Assembly: GCA_903643055.1 (NCBI GenBank)
Contig: CAHJWV010000026.1
Location: forward strand, 1 to 6,051
Source of the DNA: Burkholderiales bacterium
GTDB lineage: Bacteria > Pseudomonadota > Gammaproteobacteria > Burkholderiales > Burkholderiaceae
DNA length: 6,051 nucleotides
Direction of reading: 5' to 3'
Part shown: positions 1 through 5,239 of the stretch, in pieces
Position numbering within the stretch: position 1 is the stretch's first letter
Layout: each line of letters begins with the position of its first letter
Made by a program: the position numbers and the translations under genes
Notes under the pieces: generated by a model
Database searches by the model: none
What the model was told of the DNA's origin: nothing
What the model saw: only the letters and a program-made list of their open reading frames with translations

Positions 1-424
1 GGCCGGTCAGCACCGCCATCGGGTGTGCGTCACGACGGAAGCCACGCAGGAAGAACTGCATCTGCTCGTTGACCATCGTGTGGTTGGTCACCGTGTTGAC
101 GAACTCGGCCTTCTGCGTCTCGTTGGGCAACTCGCCGTTCAGCAGCAGATAACAGGTTTCGAGGTAATCGCAGCTGGTGGCCAACTGTTCGATCGGGTAG
201 CCGCGATACAGCAACTCGCCCTTGTCGCCATCGATGTAGGTGATCGTCGACTGGCACGCCGCGGTCGACAGAAAGCCCGGGTCGTAGGTGAATTTTCCGG
301 TCTGGGCGTAGAGCTTGCGAATGTCGATGACATCCGGTCCCACGCTGCCCTTGTAAACCGGCAAGTCCATGGCAGGGCTGCCGTCGGAGAACGAGAGGGT
401 GGCTTTCACGTCGGACGGGGTCAT
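1..424 (-). CDS. gltA: Citrate synthase, type II (5' part; continues past left edge)
   Basis: Citrate synthase condenses oxaloacetate with acetyl-CoA to citrate, the entry step of the TCA cycle, in the cytoplasm. The first 141 codons are present; the rest, including most of the catalytic domain, lies beyond base 1. The translation matches the N-terminal region of Gram-negative type II (hexameric) enzymes: a small N-terminal beta domain, then FTYDPGF (residues 45-51), [21 protein letters not shown] (63-83), the LLLNGELP segment (93-100) and [10 protein letters not shown] (129-138). The ATG at 424 is preceded by AAGGA with a 6-nt gap, a good Shine-Dalgarno. The gene starts 46 nt after the sdhE stop in the same direction, so it is probably the distal gene of the sdh operon, although a separate promoter inside sdhE cannot be excluded. 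In the segment that carries NADH-binding residues in the E. coli enzyme, this protein reads N114-H115-T116 where E. coli has R109-H110-T111. Confidence 0.97.
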   Translation of the reverse strand, partial: MTPSDVKATLSFSDGSPAMDLPVYKGSVGPDVIDIRKLYAQTGKFTYDPGFLSTAACQSTITYIDGDKGELLYRGYPIEQLATSCDYLETCYLLLNGELPNETQKAEFVNTVTNHTMVNEQMQFFLRGFRRDAHPMAVLTG

Positions 425-470
425 GAGCGTTCCTTTTTTAATAGAGAGATCCAGAAAGACACTTTTGCAA

Positions 471-737
471 CTACCGGGGGACACGCATGAGGCGCAAAAC
501 TTCAAGCACATCCTCGCGAGCCAGTTCGCCAACGGGTTCCTTGCGAGACAACAACAAATCCAGCAGGTCGGGGTCCGAAAGGTCCATCAGCAACTGCAGG
601 CCGCCAGCTTGCCGTTCGGTCAATGCAGCTTCGTGACGGTCGAAGAAGCGCTCGATGAACAAGTCGTTCTCGAGCAGGCCACGACGGCATCGCCATCTCA
701 GCTTGCTCAGCGCACGTGCATCGATCAAAGGGGACAT
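471..737 (-). CDS. sdhE: SdhE: FAD assembly factor for succinate dehydrogenase (YgfY/CptB/SDHAF2 family)
   Basis: SdhE is a small cytoplasmic protein that promotes covalent attachment of FAD to SdhA. The 88-residue product has the usual family size and is predicted to be all-helical. It carries the diagnostic RGxxE signature at residues 19-23 (R-G-L-L-E) followed by NDLFIERFF, the expected continuation, and a leucine- and acid-rich C-terminal half ([19 protein letters not shown]). The ATG at 737 is chosen because the family starts shortly before the RGxxE motif, because it lies 35 nt after the sdhB stop, and because the same frame further upstream runs into sdhB. No in-frame GTG lies between the sdhB stop and this ATG. 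The region before the ATG is a poor Shine-Dalgarno match, so translation may depend on coupling to sdhB or be modest. Its place between sdhB and gltA is a common betaproteobacterial order and supports the call. Confidence 0.93.
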   Translation of the reverse strand: MSPLIDARALSKLRWRCRRGLLENDLFIERFFDRHEAALTERQAGGLQLLMDLSDPDLLDLLLSRKEPVGELAREDVLEVLRLMRVPR

Positions 738-772
738 GGCTGCTGGCCGTGATGAGCTTAGTACGAGACGCG

Positions 773-1477
773 TCAGACCGCGCGCCGAACCATCAATTCC
801 TTGATCTTGCCGATGGCCTTGGTCGGGTTGAGACCCTTCGGGCAGACATCGACGCAATTCATGATGGTGTGGCAGCGGAACAGCCGGTACGGATCTTCGA
901 GATTGTCCAGGCGGCCAGCGGTGTCATGGTCGCGGCTGTCGGCAATGAAACGGTAGGCTTGCAGCAACCCGGCGGGGCCGACGAACTTGTCCGGGTTCCA
1001 CCAGAAGCTCGGGCAGCTCGTGGTACAGCTCGCACAGAGGATGCACTCATACAAGCCGTTGAGTTCATCGCGCTGTTCCGGTGATTGCAAGCGCTCTTTC
1101 TCGGGCGGCAATACGTCGTTGACCAGATAAGGCTTGATCGAGTTGTACTGCGTGAAGAACTGCGTCATGTCGACGATCAGGTCACGCACGACCGGCAGTC
1201 CAGGCAGCGGCTTCAGGATGACGACATCCGGCAGCGTGCGCATGTTGGTCAGGCACGCAAGACCGTTCTTGCCGTTGATGTTCATCGCGTCCGACCCGCA
1301 CACGCCTTCACGGCAGGAGCGGCGGAAACTCAGGCTGGGGTCGACCGCCTTCAGCTTCATCAGCGCATCCAGCAACATGCGCTCGCTGCCATCGAGTTCG
1401 ACTTCGATGGTTTGCATGCGTGGCTTCGTGTCGATGTCAGGGTCGTAGCGATAGATCTTGAATACGCGCTTGGTCAT
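773..1477 (-). CDS. sdhB: Succinate dehydrogenase iron-sulfur subunit SdhB
   Basis: SdhB passes electrons from the FAD of SdhA through three iron-sulfur clusters to ubiquinone at the membrane anchor. The 234-residue length is normal. An N-terminal plant-type ferredoxin domain holds the 2Fe-2S ligands C55, C60, D63 and C75, with Asp as the third ligand as in E. coli. The C-terminal bacterial ferredoxin domain holds C145, C148, C151 and C212 for the 4Fe-4S cluster and C155, C202 and C208 for the 3Fe-4S cluster. W160 in CPSFWWNP matches the tryptophan that contacts ubiquinone in E. coli (W164), and H203 follows C202 as expected. The ATG at 1477 gives the normal family N-terminus; the Shine-Dalgarno is weak (GAAAG). 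The start lies 113 nt after the sdhA stop, an unusually roomy gap for this operon, and that gap contains inverted repeats annotated separately. Confidence 0.98.
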   Translation of the reverse strand: MTKRVFKIYRYDPDIDTKPRMQTIEVELDGSERMLLDALMKLKAVDPSLSFRRSCREGVCGSDAMNINGKNGLACLTNMRTLPDVVILKPLPGLPVVRDLIVDMTQFFTQYNSIKPYLVNDVLPPEKERLQSPEQRDELNGLYECILCASCTTSCPSFWWNPDKFVGPAGLLQAYRFIADSRDHDTAGRLDNLEDPYRLFRCHTIMNCVDVCPKGLNPTKAIGKIKELMVRRAV

Positions 1478-1508
1478 GGGAGTCTTTCGTCCGAAGTCTT
1501 CAACCAGT

Positions 1509-1524
1509 TCGCACCGCGGTGCGA
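1509..1524. repeat. Perfect 16-bp GC-rich palindrome between sdhA and sdhB
   Basis: TCGCACCGCGGTGCGA is its own reverse complement. In RNA it would fold as a 6-bp stem with a CGCG tetraloop, about 30 nt before the sdhB start codon. It could equally be a protein site in DNA or chance in GC-rich sequence. No T-run follows on either strand, which argues against a terminator. Confidence 0.55.
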
Positions 1525-1533
1525 GCCAGCATC

Positions 1534-1560
1534 GAGGCGAAGCTGCAATGGGCTCGCCTC
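1534..1560 (-). repeat. Inverted repeat (7-bp arms) just after the sdhA stop
   Basis: The arms GAGGCGA (1534-1540) and TCGCCTC (1554-1560) are perfect complements across a 13-nt loop. On the transcribed strand two further GC pairs can form past a single bulged base. The hairpin would begin about 30 nt after the sdhA stop codon and could protect the upstream message end. There is no U-tract for termination. Confidence 0.5.
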
Positions 1561-1590
1561 ATGGTTGCGTATGTGGCCAGGCTCATTCGC

Positions 1591-3381
1591 TTAGAACGAG
1601 CGGACCTTCGGGGGGATGGATTCGGTGGTCAGCGGCTTCAAGTTCACTGGCTTGTAGTCCAGTCGGTTGCCTTCGCTGTACCACAGCGTGTGCTTCATCC
1701 ATTCCTTGTCGTTGCGGCCGTTCGGAAACTCCGGCGAGTCGGCATAGTCATCGACCGTGTGGGCACCGCGGCTCTCATGGCGCGCAGCCGCCGAGATGAT
1801 CGTAGCCAGCGCCACTTCGATCAGGTTCTCGACTTCCAGCGCCTCGATGCGCGCCGTGTTGAACACCTTCGACTTGTCGGCCAAATGGATGTTCTTGACG
1901 CGATCGGCCAGCGCCTTGATCTGCGCCACGCCCTCGTCCATCATCTTCTGCGTGCGGAAGACGCTGGCGTGCTTCTGCATCGAATTGCGGAGGTCGTTGG
2001 CCACGTCCTGCGCGTACTCGCCATCCGTGCTCTTCTGGTACTTGGCCAGACGCGCCAACGTGCGCTCGGCGGCATCGGCCGGCAGCGGCTTGTGGTTGCG
2101 GCTCTTCAGCGCGCTGTCAACAATGTGGTTGCCAGCCGCACGGCCGAACACCAACAGGTCGAGCAGCGAGTTGGTGCCCAGGCGGTTCGCGCCATGCACG
2201 CTGACGCAGGAACATTCACCCACCGCGTACAAGCCGTTGATCACGCTGTTCGGGTTGTCGCCCTGGGGCACGACAACCTGACCATGGATATTGGTTGGAA
2301 TGCCACCCATCTGGTAATGAATGGTCGGCACCACCGGGATCGGCTCTTTGGTGATATCGACATTGGCAAAGTTATGGCCGATCTCGAACACGCTCGGCAG
2401 CCGCTTCATGATCGTCTCGGCGCCCAGGTGGGTCATGTCGAGCACCACGTAATCCTTGTTCGGGCCGCAGCCGCGGCCTTCCTTGATTTCCTGGTCCATG
2501 CAACGCGAAACGAAATCGCGCGGCGCCAGGTCTTTCAGCGTCGGCGCGTAGCGCTCCATGAAGCGCTCGCCATCGCTGTTGCGAAGAATCGCGCCTTCGC
2601 CACGGCAGCCTTCGGTCAGCAGCACGCCCGCCCCGGCCACGCCGGTCGGGTGGAACTGCCAGAACTCCATGTCTTCGAGTGGGATGCCGGCGCGTGCCGC
2701 CATGCCCAGGCCATCGCCGGTGTTGATGAAGGCATTGGTCGATGCGGCAAAGATGCGCCCTGCTCCGCCGGTGGCGAGCAGCACCGTCTTGGCCTCAAGG
2801 ATGTGCAGTTCGCCAGTTTCCATCTCAAGCGCCGTCACGCCGACCACATCGCCTTCGGCGTCACGGATCAGATCGAGCGCCATCCACTCCACGAAGAAAT
2901 TCGTGCGTGCCTTGACGTTCTGTTGATAGAGCGTGTGCAGCATCGCGTGGCCGGTGCGGTCAGCCGCAGCGCAGGCGCGCTGCACCGGCTTTTCGCCGTA
3001 GTTTGCAGTGTGGCCGCCGAACGGGCGCTGGTAGATCGTGCCATCCGGGTTGCGATCGAACGGCATGCCGAAATGCTCTAGTTCGTAGACGACCTTCGGC
3101 GCTTCACGGCACATGAACTCGATCGCGTCCTGGTCGCCGAGCCAGTCGGAGCCCTTGACGGTGTCGAAGAAGTGGTAGTGCCAGTTGTCCTCAGACATGT
3201 TGCCAAGCGATGCCCCGATGCCGCCTTGTGCCGCGACCGTGTGCGAGCGGGTCGGGAACACCTTGGACAGCACAGCGACATTCAGACCGGCTTGCGCCAG
3301 TTGAAGCGAAGCTCGCATGCCGGAACCGCCGGCCCCGACGATCACGACGTCGAATTTTCTTTTTGAAATGGTTGCGCTCAC
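1591..3381 (-). CDS. sdhA: Succinate dehydrogenase flavoprotein subunit SdhA
   Basis: SdhA is the catalytic subunit of complex II; it oxidises succinate to fumarate at a covalently bound FAD on the cytoplasmic face of the inner membrane. The 596 residues match the family. The N-terminal dinucleotide-binding motif GAGGSG (16-21) is followed by SHTVAAQGG (46-54), in which H47 is the FAD-linking histidine. Active-site residues seen by motif are H244 (FHPTG), R288 (APRDFVSR), H355 (HYQMGG) and R400 (GANRLGTNS), equivalent to E. coli H242, R286, H354 and R399. No ATG lies near the expected N-terminus. The GTG at 3381 is preferred: GGAG at 3396-3393 sits 9 nt upstream, and the product begins MSATISKRKFDVVIVG. 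A GTG at 3387 is the alternative; it overlaps the sdhD stop by 4 nt (GTGA) but is only 3 nt from that GGAG. The open frame continues upstream to 3591, but this part overlaps sdhD and is not family sequence. Confidence 0.98.
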   Translation of the reverse strand: MSATISKRKFDVVIVGAGGSGMRASLQLAQAGLNVAVLSKVFPTRSHTVAAQGGIGASLGNMSEDNWHYHFFDTVKGSDWLGDQDAIEFMCREAPKVVYELEHFGMPFDRNPDGTIYQRPFGGHTANYGEKPVQRACAAADRTGHAMLHTLYQQNVKARTNFFVEWMALDLIRDAEGDVVGVTALEMETGELHILEAKTVLLATGGAGRIFAASTNAFINTGDGLGMAARAGIPLEDMEFWQFHPTGVAGAGVLLTEGCRGEGAILRNSDGERFMERYAPTLKDLAPRDFVSRCMDQEIKEGRGCGPNKDYVVLDMTHLGAETIMKRLPSVFEIGHNFANVDITKEPIPVVPTIHYQMGGIPTNIHGQVVVPQGDNPNSVINGLYAVGECSCVSVHGANRLGTNSLLDLLVFGRAAGNHIVDSALKSRNHKPLPADAAERTLARLAKYQKSTDGEYAQDVANDLRNSMQKHASVFRTQKMMDEGVAQIKALADRVKNIHLADKSKVFNTARIEALEVENLIEVALATIISAAARHESRGAHTVDDYADSPEFPNGRNDKEWMKHTLWYSEGNRLDYKPVNLKPLTTESIPPKVRSF

Positions 3382-3383
3382 GT

Positions 3384-3746
3384 TCACAGTCTCCACAGCA
3401 CTTGGATTGCCCAGCCCGCACAGCCCACCAGCCAAGCAATGGTGCCCACTTGCAGCACCAGCTTGGCGGCCACCGGCTGCACATAGTCCATCAGCACATC
3501 GCGCATGCCGACCCACACGTGATACAGCAGCGAAATGATGGTGATGAAGGTCAGCACGCGCATCCACTGCGAGCTGAAGATGCCGGCCCATTTGTCATAG
3601 CCCAGTTCGCCGGGCAGCAGCACTTGCACGATCAGAACGAGCGTGAAGAGTGCCATCAGCACGGCGGTGGCCCGTTGAGCCAGCCAGTCACGCAAACCGT
3701 AATGCGCGCCGACCACCACGCGCTTGGAACCGAAGTTCTGTGTCAT
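3384..3746 (-). CDS. sdhD: Succinate dehydrogenase membrane anchor subunit SdhD (cytochrome b556)
   Basis: SdhD is one of the two integral-membrane anchors that hold heme b and form the ubiquinone site of complex II. The 120-residue product has three hydrophobic segments, at about residues 27-44, 63-82 and 93-117. The segment YHVWVGMRDVLMDYV (75-89) is diagnostic: H76 matches the E. coli heme ligand H71, and D87-Y88 match D82-Y83 near the quinone. RDWLAQRATA (19-28) is the usual start of the first helix. The ATG at 3746 lies 11 nt after the sdhC stop, and the Shine-Dalgarno (GAGG) overlaps that stop codon, suggesting translational coupling. The frame is open upstream to 4097, but that part overlaps sdhC and is not SdhD-like. 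The TGA stop sits 2 nt before the preferred sdhA GTG. Confidence 0.95.
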   Translation of the reverse strand: MTQNFGSKRVVVGAHYGLRDWLAQRATAVLMALFTLVLIVQVLLPGELGYDKWAGIFSSQWMRVLTFITIISLLYHVWVGMRDVLMDYVQPVAAKLVLQVGTIAWLVGCAGWAIQVLWRL

Positions 3747-3757
3747 GTCGATACGCC

Positions 3758-4177
3758 TCAGAAAAAGAGCTTGAAGCCCAGCACCAGCGTCAGCACGATG
3801 CTCACGCCCAGGGTCACCAGCGCCGATGAACGGCCGAATTGCTTGCTCACCGAATGGGTGGCGTCCATCCACAGATGACGCAAGCCTGCAGTGAAGTGAT
3901 GCAGATAGGCCCAGATCAAAGCCAGCACCACCAGCTTCAGGAACCACGCCGGAATAAAGCCCACGCCATAGGCAAAGGCCGTCGTGAACCGGCTGTACGA
4001 CACCTCGGAACTCAGGCTGATGTCGAACATCCAGATGATGAACGGCAACAGCACGAACATGATGATCCCGCTCACCCGGTGCAGGATCGACACCCATGCC
4101 GCCGGAGGCAGGGTGTACTGGGTCGCGTCAATGAGACGCATCGGTGAACCGGGTCTTTGTTTAGCTGTCTCTGCCAT
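3758..4177 (-). CDS. sdhC: Succinate dehydrogenase cytochrome b556 subunit SdhC
   Basis: SdhC is the larger membrane anchor of complex II and shares heme b and the ubiquinone site with SdhD and SdhB. The 139 residues hold three membrane segments, at about 37-52, 74-96 and 117-137. WVSILHRVSG (28-37) carries S30 and R34, equivalent to the quinone-site residues S27 and R31 of E. coli. LHHFTAGLRHLWMD (92-105) carries H94, aligned by spacing with the heme ligand H84. The ATG at 4177 has AAAAGG about 8 nt upstream; a second in-frame ATG at residue 13 is possible, but the first keeps the polar N-terminus typical of the family. sdhC is the first sdh gene. It follows the regulator gene by 98 nt in the same direction, so the operon could start at its own promoter in that gap or receive read-through from the regulator promoter. 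Confidence 0.96.
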   Translation of the reverse strand: MAETAKQRPGSPMRLIDATQYTLPPAAWVSILHRVSGIIMFVLLPFIIWMFDISLSSEVSYSRFTTAFAYGVGFIPAWFLKLVVLALIWAYLHHFTAGLRHLWMDATHSVSKQFGRSSALVTLGVSIVLTLVLGFKLFF

Positions 4178-4275
4178 AGCCCAACCTTTTTGTAATCCAG
4201 AAGAAACCTGAGAAGTTTATTGCAATGCAGCAGTGCCGACCGAAGCTTGTCGCAATCCGGAGCAGCCCACTCGAC
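4178..4275 (-). promoter_or_regulatory. Leader region upstream of sdhC; weak candidate promoter
   Basis: This 98-bp gap lies between the regulator stop and sdhC. On the minus strand 4224-4216 reads TGCAATAAA, a plausible extended -10 (TG, one base, then AATAAA), which would start RNA near 4209. No convincing -35 sits at the right distance; TTCGGT at 4244-4239 is poor. An imperfect palindrome, AAACCTGAGAAGTTT (4204-4218), overlaps this spot. I see no copy of the 18-bp palindrome found upstream of mdh, and no hairpin with a T-run that would end transcription of the regulator gene. Confidence 0.35.
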
Positions 4276-5052
4276 CTAACTCAATGCATTCCCGTAGTAG
4301 TGGGACTGGGTGTTGTAGAGGCCGCGCCGCAGTTCCACCGGCTTGTCGCCATAGGTCAAGGACAAGCGTTCCACGCTCAACAGCGGTGCCCCCACCGGCA
4401 CATTGAGCAGCGCCGCAGCCGCCGCGTCGGCCGCCACCGCGCGCAACTGCTCTTCGGCGCGGATCATGCGCACGCCGAACTCCGTTTCGAACAAGGCATA
4501 CATCGGCCCTTTGTAGTCGCTCAGGCGCTCGGCCGTCAGGCCCTTGAACTGCAGGCCAGGCAGCCAGATGTCATCGAGCACGACCGGCTTGCCGCTCAAG
4601 CGCAGCAGTCGGCGTATCTGAACGGCCATGTCGCCGCCTTTCAGGTCAAGCGCCCGGGCCACGTCGGCAGGTGCGCGCAAGCGACGGCAATCGATGAAGC
4701 GTCGCTCGGTACGGCCTGTCTCGACGCCGTCATCGGGCTTCAGGCGCAAGAAGCGGTATTGAATCTTTTCCTCGGCATGGGTGGCTACAAACGTCCCCTT
4801 GCCTTGCCGGCGCACGAGCAAGTTTTCGTCGGCCAGGGAATCGATCGCCTTGCGCACCGTGCCCTGGCTCACCTTGTAGCGCGCCGCCAACTCCACCTCG
4901 CTCGGGATGGCTTCGCCCGGCTTCCATTCAGCGCTTTGCAAGCTGCGCGTGATCAGCACCTTGATCTGCTGATACAGCGGGCTGAATGCCGGCCCATCGC
5001 CGTCGCCATCAAAGGGGCGCGGCGCTGCGGAGGACGGGTTCGGGGCAGCCAT
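4276..5052 (-). CDS. GntR-family transcriptional regulator, HutC/UTRA subfamily
   Basis: This is a DNA-binding regulator that probably senses a small metabolite. From the ATG at 5052 it has 258 residues. After a flexible, Gly/Asp-rich N-terminus (DGDGDG, 15-20), a GntR winged helix spans about 24-90: SPLYQQI, then PGEAIPSEVELAARYKVS, the recognition helix QGTVRKAIDSL, and the wing RRQGKGTFV. The rest (about 105-250) fits a UTRA ligand-binding domain, seen in segments such as LLRLSGKPVVLDDIWLP and the C-terminal LSLTYGDKPVELRRGLYN. The start is uncertain: TTG at 5082 and GTG at 5070 are in frame, and none has a strong Shine-Dalgarno; ATG is chosen because the added residues are not family-like. 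It is divergent from mdh and directly upstream of sdhC. The 18-bp palindrome 51 bp before the ATG is its likely operator. The ligand is unknown; a TCA intermediate is a reasonable guess from context only. Confidence 0.93.
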   Translation of the reverse strand: MAAPNPSSAAPRPFDGDGDGPAFSPLYQQIKVLITRSLQSAEWKPGEAIPSEVELAARYKVSQGTVRKAIDSLADENLLVRRQGKGTFVATHAEEKIQYRFLRLKPDDGVETGRTERRFIDCRRLRAPADVARALDLKGGDMAVQIRRLLRLSGKPVVLDDIWLPGLQFKGLTAERLSDYKGPMYALFETEFGVRMIRAEEQLRAVAADAAAAALLNVPVGAPLLSVERLSLTYGDKPVELRRGLYNTQSHYYGNALS

Positions 5053-5102
5053 GGGCCGCGATTGCAGCACAAGCTTTCGCAAACGTCCATGCGCGCCGCT
5101 TG

Positions 5103-5120
5103 ATGTCTTATATAAGACAT
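5103..5120. promoter_or_regulatory. Perfect 18-bp palindrome, likely operator of the adjacent GntR regulator
   Basis: ATGTCTTATATAAGACAT equals its own reverse complement over all 18 bases. It is AT-rich in otherwise GC-rich sequence and lies in the divergent region between the regulator gene and mdh. Symmetric sites of this kind are what dimeric GntR proteins bind. On the minus strand it contains the predicted -10 of the regulator gene (TATAAG, 5112-5107), so binding should block that promoter. It ends 7 bp before the mdh -35. A third partial half-site, TAAGATCA (5120-5127), follows in direct orientation. Binding by this protein is inferred from position and symmetry. Confidence 0.75.
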
Positions 5121-5134
5121 AAGATCATTGACAG
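5107..5134 (-). promoter_or_regulatory. Candidate promoter for the GntR regulator gene
   Basis: On the minus strand, -35 CTGTCA (5134-5129, 4 of 6 consensus bases) and -10 TATAAG (5112-5107, 5 of 6) are separated by 16 bp. RNA would start near 5100, giving a leader of about 48 nt to the ATG at 5052. The -10 lies wholly inside the 18-bp palindrome, which predicts autorepression. Confidence 0.45.
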
Positions 5135-5157
5135 GGGCGAGGGTTGCCACCTAGACT
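5128..5157 (+). promoter_or_regulatory. Candidate sigma-70 promoter for mdh
   Basis: TTGACA (5128-5133) is a perfect -35. It is followed after 18 bp by TAGACT (5152-5157, 4 of 6 consensus bases) as the -10. RNA would start near 5164, leaving a leader of about 75 nt before the mdh ATG. The 18-bp palindrome is centred about 52 bp upstream of that start, so its effect on mdh could be activation or only partial repression. Confidence 0.6.
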
Positions 5158-5186
5158 CACCTACACTTCCCGGCTCGCACAGACGA

Positions 5187-5200
5187 GCGCTCTTAAGCGC
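5187..5200 (+). repeat. Small hairpin in the mdh 5' leader
   Basis: GCGCT (5187-5191) and AGCGC (5196-5200) are complementary around a CTTA loop, about 40 nt before the mdh start codon. The T-rich stretch that follows (5205-5218) is interrupted, so this is not a canonical terminator. It may be only a minor leader structure or chance. Confidence 0.3.
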
Positions 5201-5239
5201 CCCTGTTCTTTAGTCTTTGACCTACTGCGGAGCATCCCC

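Larger units (their letters stand above)
1478..1590 (-). other. sdhA-sdhB intercistronic spacer with inverted repeats
   Basis: This 113-nt non-coding stretch separates sdhA from sdhB within the operon; the other sdh junctions are overlaps or short gaps. It holds three inverted repeats. The first pairs 1534-1540 with 1554-1560 (GAGGCGA/TCGCCTC, 7 bp). The second is a perfect 16-bp palindrome at 1509-1524. The third pairs 1521-1527 with 1551-1557 (GCGAGCC/GGCTCGC, 7 bp) and would compete with both others. No U-run follows any of them, so an intrinsic terminator is unlikely. A role in mRNA processing, stability or tuning sdhB translation is possible but only inferred. Confidence 0.6.

Noticed and set aside
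738..857. Upstream extension of sdhE into sdhB
   Set aside because: The extra 40 residues are the out-of-frame 3' end of sdhB. SdhE proteins are about 80-95 residues, and the ATG at 737 gives 88.
1519..3081. Long plus-strand open frame (520 codons) opposite sdhA
   Set aside because: It lies antisense to a clearly identified sdhA with all active-site residues. The product is rich in His, Arg, Val, Leu and Ala with no recognisable domain, as expected for a mirror frame of GC-rich codons.
3382..3591. Upstream extension of sdhA to an earlier start
   Set aside because: The added 70 residues overlap sdhD and are not SdhA-like; the family N-terminus begins just before KRKFDVVIVGAGGSG.
3747..4097. 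Upstream extension of sdhD to an earlier start
   Set aside because: The added part overlaps sdhC in another frame and is His/Arg-rich and soluble, unlike an SdhD N-terminus. The ATG at 3746 has a good Shine-Dalgarno and gives the family length.
4225..5103. Plus-strand open frame (292 codons) opposite the GntR gene
   Set aside because: It is antisense to a gene with a clear winged helix and UTRA domain. The translation has no recognisable motif and a composition typical of shadow frames.
5187..5218. Intrinsic terminator or attenuator in the mdh leader
   Set aside because: The stem is only 5 bp and the T-rich tail is broken by C, A and G; it does not meet the usual pattern.
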